DNA of 55,920 nt from Gracilariopsis chorda. Its lineage: Eukaryota > Rhodophyta > Florideophyceae > Gracilariales > Gracilariaceae. This document shows, piece after piece, positions 1 to 8,948 of this stretch (position 1 is the stretch's first letter; each line of letters starts with the position of its first letter). The translations under genes and the position numbers were made by a program. The notes beneath the pieces were generated by a model, which saw only the letters and a program-made list of their open reading frames with translations, did not search any database and had not been told where the DNA came from. The DNA is taken from contig NBIV01000375.1 in the NCBI GenBank assembly GCA_003194525.1, positions 1-55,920 on the forward strand, in the 5' to 3' direction.

Positions 1-1
1 C

Positions 2-103
2 ACCTGCTTGCAGGACATCGAAGAAAGTTACGACCAAATGCGCTCTGCTCTTGAGAAGATCATGATTGCATTCTCCTTATCACTGCAAAATCGTTATCGA
101 TAG
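2..103 (+). CDS. C-terminal end of unrecognised ORF (partial at window edge)
   Basis: The frame from base 2 reads 33 residues to a TAG at 101-103. The peptide (TCLQDIEESYDQMRSALEKI and on to QNRYR) is nearly identical to the C-terminus of the 121-aa minus-strand ORF at 53740-54105, so the reading frame is conserved between two copies. It looks like an amphipathic helix rich in Glu, Gln and Lys. The rest of the gene lies outside the window. No function can be assigned. Confidence 0.5.
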   Translation, partial: TCLQDIEESYDQMRSALEKIMIAFSLSLQNRYR

Positions 104-107
104 GTAG

Positions 108-138
108 ATGATGATCATCATCATGATAAAGCTTTATC
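108..138. other. Two adjacent perfect 14-bp palindromes
   Basis: ATGATGATCATCAT (108-121) and GATAAAGCTTTATC (125-138) lie directly after the stop codon at 101-103. Both are kept in the inverted copy near 53705-53735. A 3'-UTR hairpin or 3'-end signal is possible, but no function is shown. Confidence 0.5.
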
Positions 139-619
139 CAGTGCAAGGAAGGGACGGTCAGACCGAGCCTTTGACCTAGCAGCTGCGCGTCGTCAGTTTA
201 CGGCTCACTGCAGTGTACCGCAAGACAGTGCGCTCCAGCCGCTATATTGAGCGATGTCTGGGGCAGGGTTGGGGACCACGAACTCTCGAGAAGCATTCCG
301 CTTTGTCCGAGCCAGCCGAGAGGTAAAGATAGAAAGACGTTGGCATTACTTAGTGCGTACCGCTCGCTTTCTGTGGGGTCTTGGGAGGTGGCTGGAGCCA
401 GTTCAACCATCTCCAACAACACCTCTTGATCACGCCCCGTACCAACACATACATTGTAAAGGGTTCTGAGAAAGGGCTAAAGGGTTACCCAAGGGTAGTC
501 GCTCCCATGCCATGCACCAACGGTAAACGGTACGTGTACAACTCTAAGAACCATAAAAGACTGAATCTTCAACATTTTAGATCTTCTCTAGACATCTGGC
601 AAGCTCGCTCGCTATAGCT

Positions 620-2146
620 TTATGCTCGGCAGAACCACGAACTCCAACGCACTTCTTCACCTGTGTCGATGTGGTGTTCAGATGTCGGGCAAGCACGTCG
701 AGAACTTGCCCTTTCTGTATGACCATGAAACAGTTCGTTTTCACGAAATCCCTTCAAAAAAACGCTCATTGCACTGCGTTTTAACGACTTAGGGAAACAG
801 AAGACATTTCTGGACACCTCTGATCTGCGCACTTGTGAAATTTGTAGGATACTTGCCATGGCATCATACGCATACCGCTCCTCGTGCTGACTAACAATGG
901 TCTGGATGTTCCTGTTAGTTGCACTTCATGAGTCAACGATGATATAATTGGAAGTATCACTTTCACTTGAAATCGAATGAATCTCGCTGACTTGGCCGTT
1001 AAACTCACCATAGGAAGTCCTAAAGCCGCTGCTCTTCTTCCGCGAAGCGACTCAAACTGCACTGATCCGGCCGTGGCAGCGTTTTCAAGAATCCCCTCCA
1101 GTTCTTCGTCACCCGGTACTTCCATCTCCGAAATGGTGAGCGGGTTTTGCCCACCTGACCCAATAACTACGTACGCAACGAAGGTACATGTCCATTTTGA
1201 AACAAAGTTAGCCAATGCGAGACTAGAATATTCAGGGTCGCGGCCGCTTTCGGAGTTGTACTGAGCTATCATATCGTTGAGGTCAGCATGAGCAAGCCGA
1301 AAGCAAGTCTTAAGCAAGTGCAAGGAGTTATTCGGTTTCACTTTCTGAGGTGGACGCTTCGCTCCAGTCTTTCTTAGATATGCACTGATTACATCATCCG
1401 AGTATCGTGAGACTCGCTCAAGACTGGCAGATCTACTCATTGATCTTGCGAGTCCGGAGGCGAGCATGCACACTTTTTTAAGGTGCCTTGCTTTCCGTTG
1501 TACGGTTCTCGGGGAGAAACAATCAACATGAAAATCTACGAAACGTTGCACGACTTCTAGAACCGTCACAGTGCCAAAGAGAGCATCCATTTGGTATGCA
1601 TCATTCCTGCGGCACACGCGCCACGAGATATACAGAGTCTTAGAAACTGCGACACAGTGTTTGATAGCCTTCGGAACTCGTCACTACCTTGGGAGAGGTT
1701 CCATTGCTCTTTGGGCTTCCAAAACACGTCATGGACCTTCCAAAGCCCTAGGCAGTTATCCGCGGTTGCGTTGACGCCTTCATATGCTCTCCATTGCCCC
1801 ACACTCGGGACAAGCGTGAGAGCTTGGAACTACTCGTTGAGAAGAATCTAGGCTGAGATGAGCAAATGCACTGCAGATTCTGTAGCCATAAACGCTGTGC
1901 TTCACGAGCTCTTGCGTTATGCTTAGAAATCCCCGAATCAGTTTGAGTCTCTAAGCCTGCTGGGCGTTCGAATTCAGCGCTTCGTTGTGATCGTGTGTTT
2001 CCTTCCAGGCTGGCGATCTGAACCAAAGCCGTCTCAACATGCTTCTTGAGGCACTTTCGAGATACCGATACCTCATATTCAGGACGTTCTTCAAACCTTC
2101 TCTTAGTGCCACGCATCAGCCTGTTGGTATCGGTTGGGATCACCAA
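620..2146 (-). pseudogene. Decayed tyrosine-recombinase-like gene
   Basis: Three overlapping minus-strand frames (2146-1748, 1802-1566, 1617-781) and a short tail (859-620) together look like one broken protein. The middle piece has a stretch beginning TVSQFLR that aligns with residues 288-360 of the 387-aa protein encoded at 3650-4813, resembling the helical core-binding domain of tyrosine recombinases. The 278-aa piece continues into a region with RQ-type and FHKC-type motifs, and in a shifted frame the 3' end reads LARHLNTT, similar to the box near the catalytic tyrosine in this superfamily. The tyrosine itself is not evident. At least three frame changes are needed, so it is almost certainly inactive. 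A Crypton- or DIRS-like origin is an inference from the fold-like pattern; no database comparison was possible. Confidence 0.4.
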
Positions 2147-2807
2147 TGGGTAATCGTAATAGCTAATAGGATTGAGCAGTGCGGTCGCAAACTCGCGATA
2201 GTTTGTCTCAGGCGGAGCTTTGAGAACCTTCGGTTAAGTTGGCTCTTTTTCTGAGGTGGGGACAACTCTAAGAGAATACAGGACAACTTGAGAAATGGCC
2301 GTTGTCGATCTTTCAATGTGCCCCTTCAATAAGAGCCAACGTTTCTCCTGGGGGAAAAACGTTGGCAAGCGAATAGAGCGACACCAGTGGCTTTTCTGAG
2401 AATGAGCTTTGTACCGGAATCTTGACCCTTGGTCTGGATCTTTGGGGGTCCAACATTTGCCTACTGCTTGGCTTGGTCCAATCGAAGGCACAATCCAGAA
2501 TGGCGAAAGGCAAAGCAGGAAACGGATTTTAATTGACCGGCAACAGCTGTATACTTAGAAGTTGGACATTTGGGGGAACCATCGGTTGTTTGCACTGCCA
2601 AACTAGCTTGCCAAGCCAGATGCAGGAAAAAGCTTCCCGCCATTTTGTATGTCATGGTTGACAACTATTTATCTTCGGTACCGATGCACGGCGGGTAACG
2701 CTAACATTTGGTAAGGGTTTACCGCTCGTACCTTTGTACCTTCGTACCGACCGCTGTGTAAGTTTTCTTCTAGTGTACCTTCGTATATGACGTTACCCAC
2801 TGGGTAA
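2147..2807. other. Intergenic, no supported gene
   Basis: Only short overlapping ORFs occur. The 2665-2805 part is rich in GGTAC, GTACC and GGTAAC motifs, also seen near 5920-6030, 490-530 and 54385-54420, which suggests a degenerate short repeat. No coding or RNA feature is supported. Confidence 0.5.
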
Positions 2808-2856
2808 CGGTCACAACGTGGTATAATGCCCACGTGGTGATGTGGAGAGCCTTTGG

Positions 2857-2889
2857 TTGGTGGATCCACCAATATACAGCTAGCTGTAT
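2857..2889. other. Tandem perfect 16-bp palindromes near the repeat boundary
   Basis: TTGGTGGATCCACCAA (2857-2872) and ATACAGCTAGCTGTAT (2874-2889) are both perfect and are separated by one base. They lie about 50 bp inside the direct repeat. In the right copy the second is intact and the first has one central change (GGAGCC). They could form hairpins or be protein-binding sites; neither is shown. Confidence 0.7.
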
Positions 2890-3144
2890 TTCGCCAACGC
2901 AGGATAACTTGCGCGTTCTATGTCCTAAACCGCCCCCTTTGCTACGAGCGTGCTGAAAACGTGACCCTCGTGGAACAAAGTCTCGTGCGTGAGGAACAAT
3001 CGGCCAAATCACTCACAAGCAGAGTTCATACTGTCATCAGGCGACGCTGCGCAAGGAACAAAACGCTCTGAGCTTTTTGTACTGCATCATAAAGGAGCAG
3101 GATTAGCGTATCCGTCATCTTTTCAGGGGCTCCCCAGATAAACC

Positions 3145-3566
3145 ATCACTTTCTTGGCATCCCCGAGCGGGGATGACAGTGCCCGAAAGGTTGGACGTAT
3201 CAGTTGCTGTGCATCAAACGCAACGACGTATACTCAAATGCATTGAAGCACTTTTGAACGCGTTCTTAGAAGACTTGTATGGATCATCTTTGATCTCACG
3301 CAAGAGCTTTTCCGGTGAGTGCACGTTCACACCCACTAGGGTTGCTCTCTCTGACGCACATGGGAAGATTCTACCGTTGCAACAAGAGCCCGACGCAGCT
3401 TTCTGCTACAAAGTGGGGCTGAATTTGTGTGGATCCATTCCGACGCTCCCAAAATAGCACATATCAGGATACTTTTTAACCAATACTTGTGCAGTTGCTT
3501 CCGAGTGAAGATTTTCCGACAGGTGCTTTGCCGGGAGAGATCAAGGTTCAGATATTGCCATGGCAT
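3145..3566 (-). pseudogene. Broken left copy of small divergent ORF
   Basis: This is the counterpart of the intact minus-strand ORF at 54825-55250. The start (MPWQYLNLDL) is kept at 3566, but several single-base gains and losses break the frame, so only an N-terminal stretch of about 75 residues stays open before further shifts. The product is unrecognised. It is divergently arranged with the 387-aa gene, with about 84 bp between the start codons. Confidence 0.5.
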
Positions 3567-3606
3567 ATCACGTGTTGGGGGGGCTTCGTGAAGAAGTCAA
3601 CCTCTC

Positions 3607-3614
3607 TATATAAG
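3607..3614. promoter_or_regulatory. TATA-box candidate shared by divergent genes
   Basis: TATATAAG lies 36 bp before the ATG at 3650. Its TATATA core is self-complementary and is also 41 bp from the divergent ATG at 3566, so it could serve both directions. The motif and spacing are kept in the right copy (55290-55297). Confidence 0.55.
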
Positions 3615-3649
3615 CGTTCTAGTGCAAGTCCCCACGCTCTCCCGTATAG

Positions 3650-4813
3650 ATGGCTACCCACACTGCCCACGAGATCCTCGATCATTCCAAGAGACTGTCT
3701 TGTTCGTCTTCAACACCAGCCCACATTTCTCCTGTTCACTTTGCAGGCATGGACGCCGTATCGTTCGAGGAATTCAAATCTGTGCATGATCTGCCTCACG
3801 AATATGATGCAGCTACCCCTCAACACAATTTGCGCTGCAAGAGCACAGAAGCTGTCACCCTGAGATCCGTTGGGGATATGAAGCTACGTATCCGCCCACA
3901 ACTCAGGAAGAAGTCATCACGGAAGAAGCTGTCGAAGATGTCGAATTTATGCTTCAGGTCTTCCAAAGGACCCACCTCAACGCACATTATCCAACCTGTC
4001 TCTGATGTTGAACCTGAGGCACATAGTTTGTGTTTAAGGTCATCAGCAGAATTCTGTTCCATAGAAACAATCAATCTCGTGTCTGATGTAGAATTGGAAA
4101 CCGAGAGGGTTCGTGACTCAGTCGAACATGTTACTGAGATGGAATCAGGAACACAAAGCGACAGTGACGTTATTGACCTTGTGTCCGAAGGAGAATCTGA
4201 GACATCTACCGGTGTAAAAGGGGAGGATTGCGGGGGAGAGCCCTCCAATGGCAATGGAAACGTGACAAGTCGAACAGAAGCTGCCTGGAGGTTTAGAATC
4301 AAGGCTCTGAAGAAAAAGAACCCGAGAATATTTGATAACAAGGAAGCGCGGATGGAAATTCGCACCAAAGCGAAGCAGGGCCACACGGTTTACATGGGAA
4401 TCGGGGTGGACACTTCAAATTGCGATGGACTTAGAAGCGTTATGGATTTCGTTTGCTGTCCAGAATTCAACTTAAACCCGAGTGAGAGGTGGAAAAAAGA
4501 GTTGAGGACAACTGTGTCTCAGTTCTTGCGTTGGTGCGTGGCCAACTCTGCTTGCCACAAATACGACGTTTGGAAACGGAGCGCCTTGTTCGAAAATGTG
4601 TCGAACAAGACTCTTGTGGAAACGTTTCTTGGATATTTTCTTGAGCGCTGTTCCACCCGAACTTTCTACTCAAAAGCAGAACAGCTTTCCGCCATATGCG
4701 AGGCAGCTCGCCCTACCCTCAATGAAAGCCAAAGGGGGAAACTTGGCGAAGTTATCGCCATCCTCGACAGCATTGGGCACAGGACAAGAGCAGTGGCTTT
4801 TACAAAACTCTAG
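3650..4813 (+). CDS. Recombinase-related protein, 387 aa, lacking a catalytic domain
   Basis: This intact ORF starts at the first ATG after the TATA-like box. Residues 86-96 (RKKSSRKKLSK) and 218-225 are basic and resemble nuclear localisation signals. Residues 110-185 are acidic and Ser-rich and carry three related motifs, IIQPVSDVEPE, INLVSDVELE and VIDLVSEGES; the last two look like SUMO-interacting motifs (hydrophobic core followed by acidic residues and Ser). Residues about 245-385 align by eye with the decayed gene at 620-2146, including TVSQFLR and a helix-rich stretch like a tyrosine-recombinase core-binding domain. The ORF stops before any catalytic domain, so it is either truncated or a DNA-binding derivative. 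The right copy at 55333 is frameshifted. Presence of an ORF is clear; function is inferred. Confidence 0.6.
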   Translation: MATHTAHEILDHSKRLSCSSSTPAHISPVHFAGMDAVSFEEFKSVHDLPHEYDAATPQHNLRCKSTEAVTLRSVGDMKLRIRPQLRKKSSRKKLSKMSNLCFRSSKGPTSTHIIQPVSDVEPEAHSLCLRSSAEFCSIETINLVSDVELETERVRDSVEHVTEMESGTQSDSDVIDLVSEGESETSTGVKGEDCGGEPSNGNGNVTSRTEAAWRFRIKALKKKNPRIFDNKEARMEIRTKAKQGHTVYMGIGVDTSNCDGLRSVMDFVCCPEFNLNPSERWKKELRTTVSQFLRWCVANSACHKYDVWKRSALFENVSNKTLVETFLGYFLERCSTRTFYSKAEQLSAICEAARPTLNESQRGKLGEVIAILDSIGHRTRAVAFTKL

Positions 4814-4980
4814 TCATCTGCTTATTGGATAGGCTTCTGTTCTAACTGTGTTGCTGTATATCTCGGAGCACCGAGCATTTAGTCATTGCATTCCGTCTCC
4901 GAGCACTACTTTGTCCGGTACATTTGACCCAGCTCAAGCTGCAAAGTGATGAATAAAGGCCTGTGCCCCCATACCATAAA

Positions 4981-5767
4981 CTACTGTTTCCCACATGGAT
5001 CATTGATAACGTTCAAATACTCTTCCAGTTTCTGCAGCGCAAAGATATCGTTTTCAACTTCTGAAGTCACAATACCCGTTCGGGAAAAAGCCCAATGTCC
5101 CAGTCTTAGATCCCAACGGCTCTCCTTCGCGGCGACATGAATCAAAATCTATGAGCACTGGAGTATTACAGCCGTCGAACATCACGTTGTCTGGGCTAAT
5201 ATCATTGTGACAGAAACCTAAAGCGTGCAAGTGCTGAATTCCCTTCTTAACTGACTGGATACAAGAGGCTCTATCGACTTTACGCGGACAACCATCGACG
5301 CGTTCGCGCAGGGTCTCACTGTATCGCTCGAAACAGAGCCCAACGATGTATCCGTCTTTGACCTCACACCCCAAATACTTTGCTATGTTAGGGTGAGGGG
5401 ATTGTCTCAAGATCTCACATACTTTGGCTTCCTCACGCATCACTTTCCACAGTTGAGTGTCTTCTTCGCTTTCCTCGCATGTATACATCATCACATTTGG
5501 CCGCTTAATGTAAACCTTATCCCTTGGTGATACTGAGACATTGGTGAAGCTGTCTACATCAAAACGAGGATAAATATCGTTCCTGTCAATTTCCCGACCG
5601 TTTAATGCATGAAGATCGAGGCTTTGTAAGTCCGAATCATATACCCGACGTGGAATTGTGGTAACAAAGACTTTCTCTTGGTCTGTGTAGAGAACGGCTG
5701 TGAAAGAAAACTTCACGACTCCCTCTTCTCCCAGCTCATATATAAATTCGGTCTTGAGCAGCTTCAT
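4981..5767 (-). pseudogene. Small protein-kinase-like gene with one frameshift
   Basis: The ORF starts at 5767 and reads 237 residues. Kinase features are clear: VYIK (Lys88, the beta-3 lysine position), a Glu-rich helix near 112-114, a catalytic loop HNDISPDN (187-194) with Asp189 and Asn194, and a metal-binding DFD (207-209) in place of DFG. HND for HRD and DFD for DFG are seen in divergent small kinase families. The frame stops at 5054, but shifting one base near 5087 (an extra A in CCGAACGG fits) continues into a helical tail with ENDIFALQKLEEYL, ending at TAG 4981-4983, which looks like a kinase C-lobe end. The gene is therefore probably a recent pseudogene or contains a sequencing error. 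It is convergent with the 387-aa gene, 167 bp apart. Confidence 0.7.
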
Positions 5768-6165
5768 GGTTTACGTTCGTGTTTGGCTTAGATTTCCAAG
5801 TGCGTTAGAAACGTTCTCAGTCGATAAATGGATGATGTTGTCAACCTTTCGGGTACAGTGAACAGGGTTGAAGGATGCTGTTGGTACCATAGATACAGGA
5901 CGTTTGCTATCGAATAGTATGCGACCGGTAACCCTTCAACCGTTTAACACTTCCGTTTCAGACAAAACACATCATTTACCTTCGTAACAAATGCCAGTAG
6001 GTACGGAGGTACCAACGGTACATGATGCACAGATAGCCTTGCTCGTAGACCCCCATCAGTCTCCGGCTGCTAGGGGTCTTTTACTGGAGCGCCAAACGCA
6101 ACTTACCGTCGTGCATTTGGTGCGACAGTTCACGTACGAAGGGTGCACCATGGGAACTTCGTAAC
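5768..6165. other. Intergenic, short inverted repeats only
   Basis: There is no supported gene. GGTTGAAGG (5866-5874) pairs with CCTTCAACC near 5933-5941, and AGACCCC (6047-6053) with GGGGTCT (6073-6079). GGTAC-type motifs recur as at 2665-2805. A decayed small DNA transposon is possible but not demonstrated. Confidence 0.4.
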
Positions 6166-6170
6166 CCCAC
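6166..6170. repeat. Target-site duplication of copia element F (left)
   Basis: CCCAC lies directly before the left LTR and is repeated at 23038-23042 directly after the right LTR. This fixes the outer limits of F although A is inserted within it. Confidence 0.9.
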
Positions 6171-6472
6171 TGTGGGTTGAGTGGACTCCATACTAATTAC
6201 GGACGGTGACAAATACAATCAGAGCACAGTATTAAGCACAATTGCCCGGAGTCCGCCCTTCTTCTCTCGCTTGGCCCTCTCCTCTCGTTTACTCTGAGCC
6301 TCATCGCTCCTTTTATAACACTCGCACGCGGCCGTTCTCCCTCCTGATATATCTTTCTGTTCCGACCTTTCATGTATGTCAGCTATCGCGGTGCGCTGCA
6401 ATAAATTCCGGCGCGTGCCTTTGTTTAATTACAAAGTCCAATATCAATTCGATACATATACGTCTCATCACA
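6171..6472 (-). repeat. 3' LTR of copia element F
   Basis: On the minus strand it runs from TGTGATGAG to CAACCCACA, so it has TG...CA ends. It is preceded on that strand by the purine tract at 6473-6482. It matches 22736-23037 over its full 302 bp. Confidence 0.92.
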
Positions 6473-6482
6473 CTCCCCTGAG
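6473..6482 (-). other. Polypurine tract of element F
   Basis: The minus strand reads CTCAGGGGAG directly before the 3' LTR start, as expected for the plus-strand primer site. It is short, but its position against the LTR is exact. Confidence 0.7.
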
Positions 6483-6559
6483 TTGACCTGATCAATGGTT
6501 AACTCGCACACAGACTATCTTCATCAGCTGTGTTCGTAACCCCAACACGTACACAAATA

Positions 6560-7929
6560 AGTCATGCAGTTGTTATACCCAACGTTTACTGTTGACTTCT
6601 TTTGTTGGATCGTTATTGGACTTCCAAATTCCAGTGCAGCAAAAAAAATCAATTTTTGTCTGGATATCGTAGTTCCTCTTTTTTAAGCCTTCTGCAAGGT
6701 TACGATTACCTTGTATCCACATGAGCTTATCAAGCTCTCCAGCTTCGAAACTGTTGCGAATGCGTTGTACGGTAGGTCGCAGTTGGTACTCGTGTCATTC
6801 ATGTAGTGTTGTTATCGTGTCCCATAATTCCTTCGAATCCACCCCAATCTCATGTGTTATGAAACAGGTGCTGAACATAGAGCGTATAGCGTTCTTGACG
6901 TAGTATCCACGATCATCTGCAAAAGCACATGCCAGAACTTCTGCACCATATGCAGAGTAAGAAATCCATTTCTCTTTGTGGCTTGACCGGTCGATGGTGT
7001 GGAATATGTTTCTGCTGGCTGTTGTAACTTTAATTCCTTGCGGCATTCCGGATTGTCCGTAGTCTCGTTCTTTTACTGCATGTGAAGCATCCGAGAAAGT
7101 GACGATAGCTGTGCATCGGATTTCCAAAGGTCTTATGAAACGAAGAATGGGGCTTATGCGTAGCAATTCGTTGACTGATACATTCGCATCGACAATGTCC
7201 TGCACTTTCAGGTTAGATATTCGTTGTTGCATCAGCGATGCAATGGGCGAAGCTTGTGGCATAACTGCGTTCCTAAGGTACAGCAGAGTTCCTACTAGCG
7301 ATCTGAAAGTTCTTTTCTCGACTTCTGTTACCTATGAGAGAGCCTGCTTGCGCCTTGTCCGATCAAGGTGAATGACCTTGATTCTCTTCATATATCTATG
7401 CATTGACATAGTCACTGAGCCATGTTCGTCTTGTTCAATCTTGCATCCGCTGCAGAGAATCTTCTGATTCACCACTGCCTTTCCGATGACGAACCTCTTG
7501 CGTATTCTTGCAATAAACCGTTGCATTTCTTCAATGCTACCTGCCATCAGAAATTCATCGGTAAGCTTCGCGATTATCATCACGATTTTCTTGCTTTTGC
7601 GCTTGACGTACAACTGTCCTATGCCTAGTATCCGTTCTATTCCGCCGTACGTGAGCATCCATTCTTCCACGGTCTTCATCCATTGCCTTCCTGCTTCGAC
7701 GATACCGTAAGGAAGTTTCGTTAGTTTCCACAATATGCCACGTATGCCATCCCATTCTCGTGGTTGACGGACGAATATGGATCTCCTTATCGGCCGCTCT
7801 GGAGGTATGTGCCCTTAATGTCGATCGCAGCAAGTCGGAATCCGAGGAAAGTTGTAATTGAGAGAAGAAGTCTTATTATATCCAGTTGCACTGTGGCTGA
7901 GTCTTTTCTAATGTCCTCTTTTTCCTTAT
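6560..7929 (-). pseudogene. Copia F pol, C-terminal part (RT palm and RNase H)
   Basis: Minus-strand frames at 7733-7332 and 7262-6795 hold the second half of RT and RNase H. LPYGIVEAGRQW is the copia-type motif that follows the fingers. RNase H shows TFSDASHAV, the HKEKWISYSAYGAEVLA stretch with its catalytic Glu, and HEIGVDSKELWDTI. The expected YVDD box is replaced by a segment reading KLTDEFLMAG, so the second catalytic Asp is not in place. The parts lie in different frames, separated by at least one stop and shift. The piece joins the one at 19589-19918 across element A. Confidence 0.8.
7925..7929. repeat. Target-site duplication of gypsy element A (left)
   Basis: CTTAT lies directly before the 5' LTR of A and is repeated at 19589-19593 directly after its 3' LTR. 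Confidence 0.92.
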
Positions 7930-8833
7930 TGAAGTGCAATCCTCAAGGAGGAAGACTCAGCGATGCCCTGTGGACTTGGTGTTTTTGCCGCTTTCGCGTG
8001 TTTATGATTACTACCGCTATTAGCGGGTGTCTCAGCCCTCAGCGGATCCGCACTGTGCACCAGTTGCACAGTTGTGCATGCGCCGTGTGCCGCTCAAGGC
8101 GTGAGTGGACCACGTGTGACACGAATAGTCAAGAGGAGGTTGGCACCACGGTGTGGACATTTAGTTAACTTATATTTATTATTTATTATTTATCTACGCT
8201 ACAGTAGGGAGATTACTACACTATATAGTGGCTCGGCGACCTCGCCCTGACACTGAGTAAACTTCCCCAACCAGGGTTCTTGGCTCTAAGTCTTTTCCGC
8301 TTTCGCGAGTCTTCTACACTCCTCGGAGGTAAAGCCGCGTACTAACGGTAGACCTATCCACCCTGCGTCACTAGGAGTATCACCGCCTTGGGCACTTGTC
8401 ACTTAATTCACCACCGCCGTGTTCTCGCCCCTGTATAGGGTTTCCTTTGTACCTTTCTTTCGTGGTCCCGTTGGCCCACACCCCCGTCGCCCCCCAATCG
8501 GGCATCCCCCGTATTTCACTTACCCCACTCTCGTGGTTCCTACCCCTTTGTGTGGTTGCTCGTCACCGCTGACGCGTGTCTCTCGTGCCGGTATCCCTTG
8601 ACGCCCCCCCCCACTTACGTGGACTCGTACTCCTTGGAAGGGCTGTTTTCCCATTCGTGGTGATCCTAATCCTACCTTTTCAACCCTCCCCGCTTGGCGT
8701 GAGCGTGAGCCTCGGCTTTACAACCAGACTTCGTCGTGCTCATCCGGAGAGGCTCCGTTCGCTGTGTTACCCTCCAGAGGGGAAGATTCCGAACGTCTTC
8801 GTGTGTTGTCCCGCTTGCGGGTATTGCACTACA
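7930..8833 (+). repeat. 5' LTR of element A
   Basis: 904 bp from TGAAGTGCAAT to ATTGCACTACA, matching 18683-19588 with about 20 differences and a few 1-2 bp indels. It contains an AT-rich stretch (about 8166-8203) and the palindrome CACTATATAGTG (8219-8230), a likely core promoter region. Confidence 0.95.
8219..8230. promoter_or_regulatory. Palindromic TATA-like motif in LTR of A
   Basis: CACTATATAGTG is a perfect palindrome within the LTR and is kept in the 3' LTR at 18972-18983. Its symmetry would suit promoter activity in both directions, relevant to the antisense gene next to the 3' LTR. This is inferred from motif and position only. Confidence 0.4.
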
Positions 8834-8836
8834 AAG

Positions 8837-8854
8837 TGGTCTCCCGACCTAGAA
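8837..8854 (+). other. Primer binding site of element A
   Basis: TGGTCTCCCGACCTAGAA begins three bases after the LTR. The identical 18 nt occur at the same place in C (33041-33058) and B (46050-46067, minus). Its complement ends in CCA, with A at the discriminator, G72 opposite C1, and C at position 61 as conserved in tRNAs, so it fits the last 18 nt of a tRNA. A C1:G72 pair hints at tRNA-Tyr, but this is not proven. Confidence 0.85.
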
Positions 8855-8948
8855 TCGGAAACGGTTAGGTTTTTTATTACCTCTCCTCGGAGATTCACTG
8901 TCCAAACTTTTCGTTTCTTACCACTTCGTGGGAGTTTTTGGTCTACAC

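Larger units (their letters stand above)
1..456 (+). repeat. Inverted repeat, left copy
   Basis: This stretch is repeated in inverted orientation at 53383-53842 with only scattered differences. It carries the C-terminal end of an ORF, two palindromes and a downstream segment of no recognised function. Homology stops at the shared 'acattg' (451-456 here, 53383-53388 there). The two copies flank nearly the whole window, but nothing shows that they are the ends of one element; a dispersed repeat present twice is the simpler reading. Confidence 0.85.
2808..4239 (+). repeat. Direct repeat, left copy of a divergent gene pair
   Basis: From 'cggtcacaacg' at 2808 the sequence is repeated at 54475-55920, reaching the window edge, with high identity and scattered single-base differences and indels. 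The unit holds a small minus-strand ORF, a shared promoter region and a plus-strand recombinase-related ORF. The true right end of the repeat lies beyond what the window shows. Confidence 0.9.
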
